A stretch of DNA of 64,000 bases from an uncultured Ruegeria sp. (lineage in GTDB: Bacteria; Pseudomonadota; Alphaproteobacteria; Rhodobacterales; Rhodobacteraceae), in assembly GCF_947504215.1 (NCBI RefSeq), contig NZ_CANNGO010000008.1, positions 1 to 64,000 of the forward strand, given 5' to 3'. The position numbers and the translations under genes were made by a program. The notes under the pieces were generated by a model. The model searched no databases and was not told the origin of the DNA. It saw only the letters and a list, made by a program, of their open reading frames with translations. This document shows, piece after piece, positions 1-12,154 of this stretch; within the stretch, counting starts at the first letter, position 1; every line of letters starts with the position of its first letter.

Positions 1-294
1 GCGTCCAGCTGTCTCTCCAACCCGTCCGGCCGTCTCCCCGACCCGTCAGCGCAGCCTCAGCAGCGCCGGTGAAGGGGTATTTACGGATTAGGTCTGAGAC
101 CTGCAACCCCCATTTTGAAAAAACTTTACTTTTCCATATGAAAGCTAACAAATGTTAATTAAATCAATAATTTAGGTTAATAATTTGGCTAAGCCGAGCT
201 TCTAAAGCCTTAACGAACACGGCCTCTCAGGTTTGAAATGTGGCAACCAATCCTGATTCACTGATTCATTGGCACCGCTTGCTGCAAAAGAGTA
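1..294. other. left-edge intergenic stretch
   Basis: I see no convincing coding region here. The first 80 bases are GC-rich and the next 100 are AT-rich, so a promoter for something to the left is possible, but I cannot place one. The right end borders the katG terminator hairpin. Confidence 0.4.
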
Positions 295-316
295 CCGCCC
301 GGAGTGATCCGGGCGG
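295..316 (-). terminator. probable rho-independent terminator of katG
   Basis: Perfect 9-bp GC-rich stem (CCGCCCGGA / TCCGGGCGG) with a 4-nt GTGA loop, lying about 25 nt beyond the katG stop codon. On the minus strand it is followed by TACTCTTTTGC, a short T-rich run. The stem is seen directly; its function is inferred from its position. Confidence 0.7.
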
Positions 317-341
317 CTTCGAGTCATAGGTCTGAAAGGTC

Positions 342-2984
<2,643 letters not shown>

Positions 2985-4604
2985 ATGAAATTCGATTACG
3001 TGATCGTCGGAGGCGGGTCGGCAGGCTGCGTTCTTGCCAATCGTCTCAGCGAAGACCCGGACAAAACCGTCTGTCTTCTTGAGGCCGGTGGTGGCGGCGA
3101 TAGCATCTTGATCCGAATGCCCTCGGCCGTTGTTGCAGCTCTGCCCGGGCGACCCAAGATCAACAACTGGGCTTTTGAGACGGTGCCGCAACCCGGGCTG
3201 AACGGCCGCAAGGGGTATCAGCCCCGGGGCAAGACCTTGGGCGGATCGAGCGCGATCAACGCGATGCTTTATATACGCGGGCAGCAACAGGACTATGACG
3301 GGTGGGCCGATCTGGGGTGCGAGGGCTGGGATTGGGACAGTGTGCTTCCCTATTTCAAGCGATCGGAAAACAATGAACATGGCGCAGATGACCTGCATGG
3401 CGGCGGCGGCCCCCTGCAGGTGTCTGACCAGAAAGAGCCGCGCCCGATAACGCAAGCGTTCATCGAAGCCGCCGAGCAGTTGCAGCACCGGCGCAGAGAA
3501 GATTTCAACCGAGGCGACAACGAAGGGGTGGGGCTGTATCAGGTTACCCAGTTCCATGACCCAACAAAGAATGGCGAACGGTGTTCAGCGGCGGCGGCCT
3601 ATGTCTTTCCCATCATCGATCGGCCAAACCTGACGGTAATCACCCACGCCCATGCCAAAGAGCTGACCTTTGACGGCAATCGCGCGACCGGCGTTGTTTA
3701 TAAAAGGAAAGGCAAGGGCCACGACATCACGGTCGACGCCAGTCGCGAGGTCCTGATCTGCGCTGGTGCGTTGATGTCACCACAATTGCTGCAACTGTCT
3801 GGTATCGGAGCGCCTGACGATCTTACGCAACATGGGATAGCCGTTCGCCATAACCTGCCCGGCGTCGGAAAGAACCTGCAGGACCATCTGGATTTCATCC
3901 TCGCCTATAGAACCAAAGACACCGATACGTTCGGCATTGGCCCGGTTGGCGCGGCGCGGTTTATGGGCCACCTGTGGCGATGGCGAAAGTCAGGGGTGTC
4001 GCTGGCGGCCACGCCCTATGCCGAAGGGGCTGCGTTTCTGAGGACTTCGCCTGAACTTGATCGACCCGACATTCAGTTGCACTTCACAATCGCTGTCGTT
4101 GATGATCACGCGCGCAAGCTGCATTACGGTTATGGGTACAGCTGCCACGTCTGCAAGCTACGCCCCGACAGCCGAGGCACAGTTGGCTTGCAAAGCGCTG
4201 ATCCATTTGCCCCACCTGCCATTGATCCCGGTTACCTGTCAGATAAGCGCGATTTGGACACTCTGATCAAAGGCGCCAAGTTGATGCGCGATATTCTGGA
4301 AGCCCCCGCGTTGGCCAAATACCGGCACAAAGAGATGTTCGGGACCGACAAGATCGAAACAGATACCGATTGGGAGAGCCACATACGCGCCCGCGCCGAC
4401 ACGATCTATCACCCTGTGGGTACCTGCAAAATGGGCGTAGATGATATGGCCGTGGTTGATCCCCAGCTAAGGGTTCGCGGGATACAAGGCTTGAGGGTGG
4501 TCGATGCCTCAATCATGCCAACGCTGATCTCGGGGAACACCAACGCGCCCACGATTATGATCGCCGAAAAAGCCGCCGATCTGATCAAAGCAGCGGCTCA
4601 GTGA
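2985..4604 (+). CDS. GMC-family FAD-dependent oxidoreductase (choline/alcohol dehydrogenase-like)
   Basis: A 539-aa FAD enzyme of the glucose-methanol-choline family, which oxidises primary alcohols or polyols to aldehydes. The N-terminus has the dinucleotide-binding VGGGSAG motif at residues 8-14, followed by the E of LLEAGG. GMC signature 1 is at GKTLGGSSAINAMLYIRG and signature 2 at GALMSPQLLQLSGIG. The catalytic histidine is in HPVGTCKMG near the C-terminus, followed by GNTNAPTIMIAEKAAD. AGGAG lies 7 nt before the ATG. No BetB, BetI or BetC neighbours are present, so choline is not a safe substrate assignment. AlkJ-like alcohol dehydrogenase is an equal alternative. Confidence 0.9.
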   Translation: MKFDYVIVGGGSAGCVLANRLSEDPDKTVCLLEAGGGGDSILIRMPSAVVAALPGRPKINNWAFETVPQPGLNGRKGYQPRGKTLGGSSAINAMLYIRGQQQDYDGWADLGCEGWDWDSVLPYFKRSENNEHGADDLHGGGGPLQVSDQKEPRPITQAFIEAAEQLQHRRREDFNRGDNEGVGLYQVTQFHDPTKNGERCSAAAAYVFPIIDRPNLTVITHAHAKELTFDGNRATGVVYKRKGKGHDITVDASREVLICAGALMSPQLLQLSGIGAPDDLTQHGIAVRHNLPGVGKNLQDHLDFILAYRTKDTDTFGIGPVGAARFMGHLWRWRKSGVSLAATPYAEGAAFLRTSPELDRPDIQLHFTIAVVDDHARKLHYGYGYSCHVCKLRPDSRGTVGLQSADPFAPPAIDPGYLSDKRDLDTLIKGAKLMRDILEAPALAKYRHKEMFGTDKIETDTDWESHIRARADTIYHPVGTCKMGVDDMAVVDPQLRVRGIQGLRVVDASIMPTLISGNTNAPTIMIAEKAADLIKAAAQ

Positions 4605-4615
4605 GGCTTACATTC

Positions 4616-5461
4616 TTACGACCCCGCCATCAGGGCCTCTAACCCGACCCTGTAATTGGGATAAAGAAGCTGAACACCCAGCTCCTCCTTGATCAGATCG
4701 TTCCGGACACGTTTATTTTCGTTGTAGAAGCTGCGCGCCATGGGGGTTAGGTCTGCCTCATCATATGGTACTGCTGGGGGCAGCGGCAGGCCCTGCAATT
4801 CGGCGGCGTAACCGATCACGTCTTGTGGCGGCACGGGCTCATCATCGCAAACATTGTAGATGGAACCGGGATTCGGGGCCATCATCGACGCCGCCAGGAC
4901 CTGTGCAATGTCAGTCACATGAATCCGCGAAAACACCTGTCCCGGTTTGATGATGCGGCGTAGCCCACCACGTTTCAGTTTGGAAAACGGCCCGCGACCC
5001 GGACCATAGATGCCGGCAAGCCGAAAGATATGCACGGGCAAGCCAGGGATGCCTGACCATTGCTCTTCGGCCAACATACGCCATCGGCCCCGTTTGGCGG
5101 TTGGCGTGGGCGGAGTGGTCTCATCGACCCAATCGCCTTGATGATCCCCATAGACGGCAGTGGTCGACAAGTACCCAACCCATTTGAGCTGCCCGGCCCG
5201 CTTGGCGATCTCGTCGCCCAGCGCGGCGAGAACCGGATCTCCGTCTTCGTTTGGCGCTGTCGAGATCAACAAATGTGTCACCCCGTCCAGATCCGGCTGC
5301 TCTCCGGGCCAAATCAACGGTTCGGCCCCGGAGGTGCGAATGGCCGTTGCGCCTTCGATATCCCGAGTGGTCCCAAATATGCGCCACCCTTGCGGCGCCA
5401 GCGTACGAGACAAGGCCTGAGCGGAATAGCCATGTCCAAATGAGAAAAGCGTGTTTGTCAT
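4616..5461 (-). CDS. NAD(P)-dependent epimerase/dehydratase-like (atypical SDR, YeeZ-type)
   Basis: A 281-aa Rossmann-fold protein of the extended/atypical SDR group. It starts MTNTLFSFGHGYSAQAL, where the glycine-rich loop is GHGYSA, like YeeZ-type proteins rather than classical GxxGxxG. STTAVYGDHQGDWVDE near residue 120 matches the active-site strand with the serine/tyrosine region, and IYGPGR follows. The start at 5459-5461 is preceded by a strong AAAGGAGG that is unusually close to the ATG (1 nt). In-frame starts further up would run into the divergent methyltransferase gene. The substrate is unknown. Confidence 0.75.
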   Translation of the reverse strand: MTNTLFSFGHGYSAQALSRTLAPQGWRIFGTTRDIEGATAIRTSGAEPLIWPGEQPDLDGVTHLLISTAPNEDGDPVLAALGDEIAKRAGQLKWVGYLSTTAVYGDHQGDWVDETTPPTPTAKRGRWRMLAEEQWSGIPGLPVHIFRLAGIYGPGRGPFSKLKRGGLRRIIKPGQVFSRIHVTDIAQVLAASMMAPNPGSIYNVCDDEPVPPQDVIGYAAELQGLPLPPAVPYDEADLTPMARSFYNENKRVRNDLIKEELGVQLLYPNYRVGLEALMAGS

Positions 5462-5549
5462 GCCTCCTTTGATGATCCGCCATGGAATGGGATGCAAGCG
5501 CCGCATGGACGCACTTGATTCGAATCCTCCTATGCGCCTTGATTGACGC

Positions 5550-6182
5550 ATGAGCGACAAAACACCCGACCTGCATGCGGCCTATGCCCTCAAATCACCT
5601 GAGGACAACAAGCGCCTCTATGGTGAATGGGCTGGGGATTATGATGCCGATTTTGCAGCGCGCGAAGACTATCAGCTGCACATTCACACGGCCCGCGCTT
5701 TTGTCGCTGCCGGGGGGCAAGGCCCGGTTCTGGATGTCGGTGCAGGTACTGGCTTGTGCGGCGTCGTTCTGGCCGGGTTGGGTGTCGGACCGATTGATGC
5801 GACAGATATCAGTTCGGATATGCTGGACGTGGCAATGCGCAAAGACATCTACCGTGATACCATCGAGGCGGATCTGAACCTCGGTATCCCTGTCCCACGC
5901 GCGAGTTACTCTGGCGTCGTCTCGTCCGGCACGTTCACGCATGGCCATCTGGGGCCGGACGTGTTGCCAGCCCTGTTGCGCGTTGCACGCCCCGGCGCGC
6001 AGTTTGCCTTGTCGATCAATGCCCGCCATTTCGAAACACTGGGTTTTGCAGACGCCTTGAGCACGCTCGCGCAAGACCGGATTCGAAACCTGACCCTTCC
6101 GAAAACCCGTATCTACGGCGACCTGGCCGCCGGTGCAAACAAAGATGACACCGCCTTTGTTGCCCTTTTTGAACGGATTTAG
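5550..6182 (+). CDS. class I SAM-dependent methyltransferase
   Basis: A 210-aa methyltransferase. The SAM-binding motif I is VLDVGAGTGLCG around residues 61-72, motif II is IDATDISSDML, and the later ALLRVARPGAQFALSIN matches the post-I/motif III strand. The family acts on small molecules; no substrate can be read. It is divergent from the SDR gene with an 88-nt gap, and its stop overlaps the convergent caiD stop by 4 nt (TTAG at 6179-6182). Confidence 0.85.
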   Translation: MSDKTPDLHAAYALKSPEDNKRLYGEWAGDYDADFAAREDYQLHIHTARAFVAAGGQGPVLDVGAGTGLCGVVLAGLGVGPIDATDISSDMLDVAMRKDIYRDTIEADLNLGIPVPRASYSGVVSSGTFTHGHLGPDVLPALLRVARPGAQFALSINARHFETLGFADALSTLAQDRIRNLTLPKTRIYGDLAAGANKDDTAFVALFERI

Positions 6183-6958
6183 CGTCCCTTCCAGACCGGA
6201 TCGCGCTTTTCGGCAAAGGCTTTAGCGCCTTCCAGATTATCCTCGGACCCGTACAACACATCAACGGTAGCCAACTGGCGTCGCGTGATACGATTCATGA
6301 TATCTTGGAACTTCGCATCCTCAGCTTCGCGCACGATTTCCTTGATAGCCGCATAGACCAACGGCGGGCCGCTTGCCAACAAGCGCGCCAATTCCCACGC
6401 TCTGTCTATCAGCTGATCCGCGGGCACGATTTCATTTACGAGGCCCCAACGATGAGCTTCGTCCGCATCGAACCAGCGTCCGGTTAGCAGCAACTCCATC
6501 GCGATGTGATACGGAACGCGTTTAGGCATTTTCACGCTGGCAGCATCAGCTACCGTGCCGGACCTGATCTCGGGCAGGGCAAAGGTGGCGTGATCAGCTG
6601 CGATAATCATATCGGCGCTCAGCGCCAGTTCTAACCCGCCCCCGCAGGCGATCCCGTTCACAGCTGCAATCACGGGTTTGTTCATATGGCGCAATTCTTG
6701 CAATCCGCCAAAACCGCCCACGCCATAGTCACCATCCACCGCATCCCCGTCTGCAGCGGCTTTCAGATCCCAGCCGGGGCAAAAGAACTTTTCTCCGGCG
6801 CCGGTCAGGATTGCCACACGCAAGTCCGGATCATCGCGAAAATCGCGGAAAACCTCACCCATGGCGCGGCTGGTAAGCAGGTCAATCGCGTTGGCTTTTG
6901 GCCGATCCAGAGTCACTTCCAAAATGGCACCGTCACGGCGGGTTTTGATCGGGGTCAT
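6179..6958 (-). CDS. caiD: carnitinyl-CoA dehydratase / crotonobetainyl-CoA hydratase
   Basis: A 259-aa crotonase-fold enzyme that interconverts carnitinyl-CoA and crotonobetainyl-CoA. From memory of Escherichia coli CaiD, the likeness is strong at both ends: LDRPKANAID and LRVAILTGAGEKFF near the start, GWDLKAAA after it, and AFAEKRDPVWKGR at the C-terminus. The oxyanion-hole loop is AVNGIACGGGLELALSAD. The first catalytic glutamate is in ALPEIRSG; the second position, an Asp in E. coli CaiD, is also Asp here (VADAAS). It is last in the operon, and its ATG overlaps the stop of the CoA ligase by 4 nt. Confidence 0.85.
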   Translation of the reverse strand: MTPIKTRRDGAILEVTLDRPKANAIDLLTSRAMGEVFRDFRDDPDLRVAILTGAGEKFFCPGWDLKAAADGDAVDGDYGVGGFGGLQELRHMNKPVIAAVNGIACGGGLELALSADMIIAADHATFALPEIRSGTVADAASVKMPKRVPYHIAMELLLTGRWFDADEAHRWGLVNEIVPADQLIDRAWELARLLASGPPLVYAAIKEIVREAEDAKFQDIMNRITRRQLATVDVLYGSEDNLEGAKAFAEKRDPVWKGR

Positions 6959-8967
6959 GAGCTTGCCTTTCGGATCAGCGCATCCACTGCAACCGCCCCA
7001 TTGGCGGTGCAGATCAGCGGGTTGATTTCAACTTCTTCGACTGTTGCCGCATTGGCAATCACATAGTTCTGCACAGCATCGACAGCGTCCAGTATCGCGT
7101 CCTTATCGGCTGCCGGTTTGCCCCTATACCCGGTAAGTAAGGGGGTGCAGGCCAAGCCGTTCATCGCTTCCTGAACAGCCCCGCGTGATGACGGGATCAG
7201 CAAAGACACGGTATCGCGTAGAATTTCGGTGAGAATGCCGCCGGCCCCAAGGGTCAGAACAAACCCATGCGCCGGATCACGGGTGACACCCACCAAAAGC
7301 TCGGCAACTGCACCATCGGCCATTTCTTCGATCAGCACCTCGTCTGTCCCGATTGCGTATGCTGCTTCGAGCAGATCGGATGCCGGTACGCCAAGTCGCA
7401 CCGCGTTGTGTTCTGATTTATGCGCCAGGCCCACGCCTTTGACCGCAAAGGGACCGCTCAAGTCCAACCCGGCCTGATCCGCGTCTACAGCTTTAACAAC
7501 AACGCTGCGCGGCACTGGCAAGCCAAACGCGGCCAAGGACGCTTTGGCTTCTGCTTCCGTCAGCACCTGATCGGCTGAAGCCTCTGATGGCAGCAGCACC
7601 GGTTCCGATGAGGTGGGCAACGGTCGCGCAGCAGCCTCGATGGCGGCCAGCGCTTCGTGAAGTCCGGCAAAGGGCACAACGCCGCCGTCCAACAAACGCT
7701 GTGCAATCGGTTCCGGCATCAACTCGGGCAAAGTTGCGGTCATGGCGAAGGGCCGTCCCGTTTGTTCGACACAGTTCAGTACAGCCTGCGTTGCACATTC
7801 CCAATCTGTTGGGTCCGTGTGAGGGTAGTCGACAATTGTCATGGTCAGGGCCTTGTCCGGCCCCGTCAGGCTTGACCATGCCCGGGTCATCGCATCCGTG
7901 TCGCGCCAGATATAGGTGTGGTAGTCCAACGGATTTGCCAATGCCACCATCGGGCCGAGGGCTGCGCGTAACGCGGTGCGTTGGCCTTCCGTCAAAGGTG
8001 GGAAATGCAGGTCACGTCCTTCGGCCATATCCGCAGACAGGCTCGCCTCGCCACCCGAACAGCTGATCATACCCAAACCATTTCCATCCAGGCGTCCGGT
8101 GACATGCAACAGCTTCAGACATTCCAGAAAGCTGGGGATGTCGTCCAATCGCGCGATCCCCAACCGATCCAAAAACGCCTGCGCTCCGGCGTCGCCACCC
8201 GCCAGTGAAGCCGTATGTGAAATTGTCGCGGCCTGCGCGTGATCCGAGCGGCCCATTTTCAGGGCAATGACCGGAACGCCCCGCGCGTGCGCGTTTTGGG
8301 CCAAGGCTTCCCACATCCGAAGATCACCAAAGCCTTCGATGTGAACGCCTATTGCGGTGATCCGGTCATCGTCCAACAGAGCCGAGGCAATCTCGGCCTG
8401 GTGTGTCTGCGCCTGGTTTCCGCAGGTCAGCATAAACGCCAGTGGCAACGCCCGGCGCTGCATTGTCATGTTGATAGCGATGTTCGAGCTTTGGGTCAGG
8501 ATTGCAACGCCACGTTCGACTGGTTTCATGCCGTGCTGATCCGGCCAAACGGCAGTCCGGCTCAGGCCATTGATGAACCCGTAACAATTGGGACCAAGGA
8601 TGGGCATATCCCCAGCGGCCGCGATCAATTGCGCCTGAAGATCGGCAGCCTGATCATCCTCGGCGCGTGCCTCAGTAAACCCCGAGGCAAAACAAACAGC
8701 CCCACCTGCACCCGCGGCGGACAGGGCCGACACTGCGGAAACGCTTGCATGCCGGTTTATTCCGACAAACGCCACGTCCGCGGCCCGAGGCAGATCTTCG
8801 ATGCTTGCAAACGCCCGAATACCCCCGACCTGTTCGGCCTTGGGGTGAACCGGCCAGATATCTCCGTCAAACCCGAACTTTTGGGCCTGGGAAATCACTT
8901 CGGCACACCAGGCGCCGCCGCCAATGACGGCCAACGAGGATGGATTCAGAATGCGCCTCAACGCCAT
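6955..8967 (-). CDS. ADP-forming acyl-CoA synthetase-like CoA ligase
   Basis: About 670 aa. The domain order is that of NDP-forming acetyl/acyl-CoA synthetases: an N-terminal CoA-binding Rossmann domain (LNPSSLAVIGG...), a succinyl-CoA-synthetase-like middle carrying SNIAINM and CSGGEASL, then a C-terminal ATP-grasp domain (EAKASLAAFGLPVPRS, GPFAVKGVGLAHKSEHN, VEEVEINPL). The family makes acyl-CoA from acid, CoA and ATP, and here it likely activates carnitine or a related betaine. The chosen ATG (8965-8967) shares its A with the TGA of the upstream dehydrogenase (TGATG), implying translational coupling. It stands where CaiB/CaiC would be in enterobacteria. Confidence 0.85.
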   Translation of the reverse strand: MALRRILNPSSLAVIGGGAWCAEVISQAQKFGFDGDIWPVHPKAEQVGGIRAFASIEDLPRAADVAFVGINRHASVSAVSALSAAGAGGAVCFASGFTEARAEDDQAADLQAQLIAAAGDMPILGPNCYGFINGLSRTAVWPDQHGMKPVERGVAILTQSSNIAINMTMQRRALPLAFMLTCGNQAQTHQAEIASALLDDDRITAIGVHIEGFGDLRMWEALAQNAHARGVPVIALKMGRSDHAQAATISHTASLAGGDAGAQAFLDRLGIARLDDIPSFLECLKLLHVTGRLDGNGLGMISCSGGEASLSADMAEGRDLHFPPLTEGQRTALRAALGPMVALANPLDYHTYIWRDTDAMTRAWSSLTGPDKALTMTIVDYPHTDPTDWECATQAVLNCVEQTGRPFAMTATLPELMPEPIAQRLLDGGVVPFAGLHEALAAIEAAARPLPTSSEPVLLPSEASADQVLTEAEAKASLAAFGLPVPRSVVVKAVDADQAGLDLSGPFAVKGVGLAHKSEHNAVRLGVPASDLLEAAYAIGTDEVLIEEMADGAVAELLVGVTRDPAHGFVLTLGAGGILTEILRDTVSLLIPSSRGAVQEAMNGLACTPLLTGYRGKPAADKDAILDAVDAVQNYVIANAATVEEVEINPLICTANGAVAVDALIRKASS

Positions 8968-10127
8968 CAGGCACCCAGCGCCCGCAGCAGATCGCGGCTG
9001 ATAATGTGGCGTTGAATCTCGCTGGTCCCGTCCCAAATCCGCTCGACCCGCGCATCGCGCCAAAAGCGTTCCAGCGGATAATCATCCATAAGTCCCATGC
9101 CACCGTGGACCTGAATGGCCGCATCTGTCACACGCGCAAGCATCTCTGAGGCATAAAGCTTGGCCGAAGCAATCTCACGATTTGCCGGCAACCCTTTGTC
9201 CAAGCGATCAGCCGCTGCCAGCGTCAGCAAGTCTGCGGCATCGATTTCGGTGATCATGTCGGCGATCTGGAAAGATACGCCCTGAAACTTGCCGATCTTC
9301 TGGCCGAACTGCTCGCGCGTTGCGGCATAGTCCAGCGCGTAGTCAAATGCGCGGCGGGCCCGACCAACCGACATGGCCGCGACGGTAATACGCGTGGCAT
9401 ACAACCATGTGTTCATCACATCGAAGCCGCCATCGACTTCGCCCAGAACCTGCGAATCCGACAAGCGACAATCGTCGAAATCCAGCACCATGTTCTTATA
9501 GCCACGGTGGCTTACCGACTTGTACCCGTCACGGATTGTGAAACCAGGCGTGCCACGGTCCACCAGAAACGCTGTGATCCGCTTTTTCGGGCCTTTGGGT
9601 GTCTGATCTTCGCCTGTCGCAATGAAGACAATGATGAAATCCGCGTGTTCAGCACCCGAGATGAAATGCTTGGTCCCGTTGACCACCCAATCACCGCCAT
9701 CTCGCACCGCCGCGCATTTCATGCCGCGCACATCGGATCCCGCGCCGGGCTCGGTCATGGCCAACGCGTCCATCTTTTCCCCGCGCACCGCCGGCATCAG
9801 ATACCGCTCGACCTGATCGCCCTCGCAGGCCATCAGAATGTTTTGTGGGCGCCCAAAGAAATGGTTCAACGCCATCGAGCCGCGTCCCAATTCCCGCTCG
9901 ACCAGCGCGAATTCCAGATGGTTCAGGCCGGCACAACCAACGCTTTCGGGAAAATTGCAGGCGTAAAAGCCCAACTCGATGGTCTTGCGCTTGATCTCAT
10001 CCGCGATGTCTTGCGGCACTTCGCCAGTGCGTTCGACCAGTTCCTCATGCGGGTAGATCTCGTTTTCGACAAAACTGCGAACGGTCGAAGCGATCATCTC
10101 CTGTTCGTCGGACAAGCCATATTGCAT
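8967..10127 (-). CDS. acyl-CoA dehydrogenase (possible crotonobetainyl-CoA reductase / butyrobetainyl-CoA dehydrogenase)
   Basis: A 386-aa flavoprotein of the acyl-CoA dehydrogenase family, cytosolic and FAD-dependent. Family signatures are MTEPGAGSDVRGMK, the FAD-contacting ATREQFGQKIGKFQ and the C-terminal DARVERIWDGTSEIQRHIISRDLL. The canonical base of medium-chain enzymes is a Glu before GTxxIQ; here the residue is Asp (WDGTSEIQ). I start at the ATG 10125-10127 (MQYGLSDEQEM); longer in-frame starts have no family match. It is first in the operon with the CoA ligase and caiD, so the likely substrate is a betaine-CoA such as gamma-butyrobetainyl-CoA. The substrate is inferred only from this context. 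Confidence 0.8.
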   Translation of the reverse strand: MQYGLSDEQEMIASTVRSFVENEIYPHEELVERTGEVPQDIADEIKRKTIELGFYACNFPESVGCAGLNHLEFALVERELGRGSMALNHFFGRPQNILMACEGDQVERYLMPAVRGEKMDALAMTEPGAGSDVRGMKCAAVRDGGDWVVNGTKHFISGAEHADFIIVFIATGEDQTPKGPKKRITAFLVDRGTPGFTIRDGYKSVSHRGYKNMVLDFDDCRLSDSQVLGEVDGGFDVMNTWLYATRITVAAMSVGRARRAFDYALDYAATREQFGQKIGKFQGVSFQIADMITEIDAADLLTLAAADRLDKGLPANREIASAKLYASEMLARVTDAAIQVHGGMGLMDDYPLERFWRDARVERIWDGTSEIQRHIISRDLLRALGA

Positions 10128-10204
10128 CTGAATTCTCCACATCTGGGCGTGCCCATATCGTGACTGGGATTGAACCGAGTAGCATGCTGGAATAGACATT
10201 CATC

Positions 10205-11146
10205 ATGCAGAAATGGAAAAAATCCCCCCCTACACCACAGCAAATCGGTGTGCTTCTGTTCGACGGGTTTTCGAACCATTGTCTCGCCAACACGGTCGAG
10301 CCATTGCGCGCTGCCAACATGCTGTCAGCGCGTCGTCTGTATGATTGGAAGTTTCTGTCGTTGTCTGCTGGGCCTGTGACCTCATCCTCGGGTTTGCAAG
10401 TCGCTCCGCATGGAACGCTTCAAACGTCCGACGGTAACATGTTGATGGTGATGCCATCATATGGCTTCCACATGCACGGCGGATGGCAAACTCTAGCTGG
10501 GCTGAGAGCGGCCGCCGACCGTTTCGATACACTCGTTGGGTTGGACACCGGAAGCTGGTTGCTTGCGCTTGCAGGTCTGCTGGACGGGCGCCGCGCAACT
10601 ATTCACTGGGAGGAACTTACAGGGTTCACCGAACGTTTCCCAGAAGTGGATGCCGTCCGTGAGCGATACGTTGTCGACCGCGACCGCATCACCTGTTCCG
10701 GCGCGATGGCAGCTTTTGATCTGGTCCTTCATCTTATTGGGCAGGATCAGGGACAGGCGTTGGCGCTTGAAGTGGAACAGTTGTTCATGATCCGTGGTTC
10801 CGCTCGGTCCCACGCAGGCGGCGCGGGTGCGACCATCGGCTATGTTAACAAAGCGCTGGCATTGATGCAGGAACATCTGGAAGCGCCTTTGCCTATATCG
10901 GAAATTGCAAACCGGGTCGGTCGGTCGCAAAAAGCCCTTTCCGTGCGAATGCAGGCAGAGCTGGGCGCTGGCCCGGCCCAGGTTTACCGGCGTCTCAGGC
11001 TGAATCTGGCCCGCAAACTGGTGGCCGAAACCGACCTGACTGTCGGCGAGGTTGCGCTGCGCGCCGGGTATGACGACCCCAGCGCTTTGACCCGTGCGTT
11101 CAAAACAGAATTCGGGGTTACTCCACGCACATTGCGGGCACGCTAG
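10205..11146 (+). CDS. GlxA-family AraC-type transcriptional regulator (CdhR-like)
   Basis: A 313-aa regulator with an N-terminal DJ-1/PfpI-like domain (IGVLLFDGFSNHCLANTVEP, with VGLDTGSWLLALAGLLDGR at the nucleophile-elbow position, no Cys) and a C-terminal AraC helix-turn-helix pair (ISEIANRVGRSQKALSVRMQAE, VGEVALRAGYDDPSALTRAF). GlxA/CdhR regulators control carnitine, glycine betaine or amino acid catabolism in other proteobacteria. Being divergent from the acyl-CoA dehydrogenase operon only 77 nt away, it very likely controls that operon. Its stop overlaps the convergent desaturase stop through the shared palindrome CTAG. Confidence 0.88.
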   Translation: MQKWKKSPPTPQQIGVLLFDGFSNHCLANTVEPLRAANMLSARRLYDWKFLSLSAGPVTSSSGLQVAPHGTLQTSDGNMLMVMPSYGFHMHGGWQTLAGLRAAADRFDTLVGLDTGSWLLALAGLLDGRRATIHWEELTGFTERFPEVDAVRERYVVDRDRITCSGAMAAFDLVLHLIGQDQGQALALEVEQLFMIRGSARSHAGGAGATIGYVNKALALMQEHLEAPLPISEIANRVGRSQKALSVRMQAELGAGPAQVYRRLRLNLARKLVAETDLTVGEVALRAGYDDPSALTRAFKTEFGVTPRTLRAR

Positions 11147-12132
11147 GTATACATCTGCTTTTTGTAGGCCCGCGTGCGGGTTGTCGCCTCGGCCGAGCCA
11201 TCGTGATAGGTGCCGAACCACTTATCGAACGGGATTTCGGACGTTCCGTAATTGCACTCGAAATACCGATGATGAAGCTGGTGAAAGAAATCCCCTGCAC
11301 GCGCCGCATCCATATCCCCGGCCCTCAGCTTTTCGAACCCGGAATGGGATAGAATCGGGCTGACCTGCTGGAAGTAGGCATGAAACAGCAGATGCAGCGG
11401 ATGCGACGGCACGATCAAGTGGATGAAGTATGTTGTGAAATACAGGAAATTCTCGAACCAATGGTTCGAAATCCCTGACCACGGGCCGATATTGACGTTG
11501 CGGTGATGCACGGCGTGGACATGTTTGTAGAGTTTCGGGTGATGCTCCAGCCGGTGCACCCAATAGAAATGCAGCCCAGACCACATGGGGATGAACAGCA
11601 TCCAGATCACAAACCAGACCGGAGCGCTGGCCCAGGTGATGGTTGGGACATAGCCGTTGGCCATCGCCCAGTAGATCACCCACTGATAGACGGTTGCCAC
11701 CGTCATGGCGCTGCCGAGCGTCCACCAGATATTGTCCAGCACCTGATTGCGGAACGTGAAAGTGCCATTGTCGCGGATCAGATCTCGGCGGTCGAACTTT
11801 TTGTACATGCCCTGGCCTTTGCGCATGTACAGCCACCAATGCAGGCCACCTGCAACAAGAATTTGGGGCGCCATATTCAGCAACCAAATGCGAAACATCC
11901 AGCCCGGCTTAAAGCTCTGCATCGACTCTAATGCAGGGAAAAAGAACATATAGGCCGCCAAGGCCAGCACCATGCACAACGTCAAGGCCGTGATCTGCAG
12001 CCATGCGCCGCTGTACCACTTCAGCACAGCCGCAGGGCGTGGCGGCCAAGTGAACAGAGGGTTCAAGTTCACTGGTTCTTCGGGGCGGTAATTCCAGCGG
12101 GCGGCTTCGGGGTCCTGAGCGGTGTCGGTCAT
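11143..12132 (-). CDS. sterol desaturase / fatty acid hydroxylase superfamily membrane protein
   Basis: A 329-aa integral membrane di-iron protein. Several hydrophobic segments lie in the first 200 residues (ALTLCMVLALAAYMFFF and others). The histidine clusters that bind the diiron centre are HFYWVHRLEHHP, HVHAVHHRN and QLHHRYF, the HxxxH/HxxHH pattern of the superfamily. These enzymes hydroxylate or desaturate lipids using O2. The ATG at 12130-12132 is chosen because the protein family match begins there; upstream in-frame sequence overlaps the aldolase gene. It lies 22 nt downstream of the class II aldolase, so they probably form one operon. The lipid substrate is unknown. Confidence 0.85.
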   Translation of the reverse strand: MTDTAQDPEAARWNYRPEEPVNLNPLFTWPPRPAAVLKWYSGAWLQITALTLCMVLALAAYMFFFPALESMQSFKPGWMFRIWLLNMAPQILVAGGLHWWLYMRKGQGMYKKFDRRDLIRDNGTFTFRNQVLDNIWWTLGSAMTVATVYQWVIYWAMANGYVPTITWASAPVWFVIWMLFIPMWSGLHFYWVHRLEHHPKLYKHVHAVHHRNVNIGPWSGISNHWFENFLYFTTYFIHLIVPSHPLHLLFHAYFQQVSPILSHSGFEKLRAGDMDAARAGDFFHQLHHRYFECNYGTSEIPFDKWFGTYHDGSAEATTRTRAYKKQMYT

Positions 12133-12154
12133 GGCAGTCACTCTGTGGCTGTGG

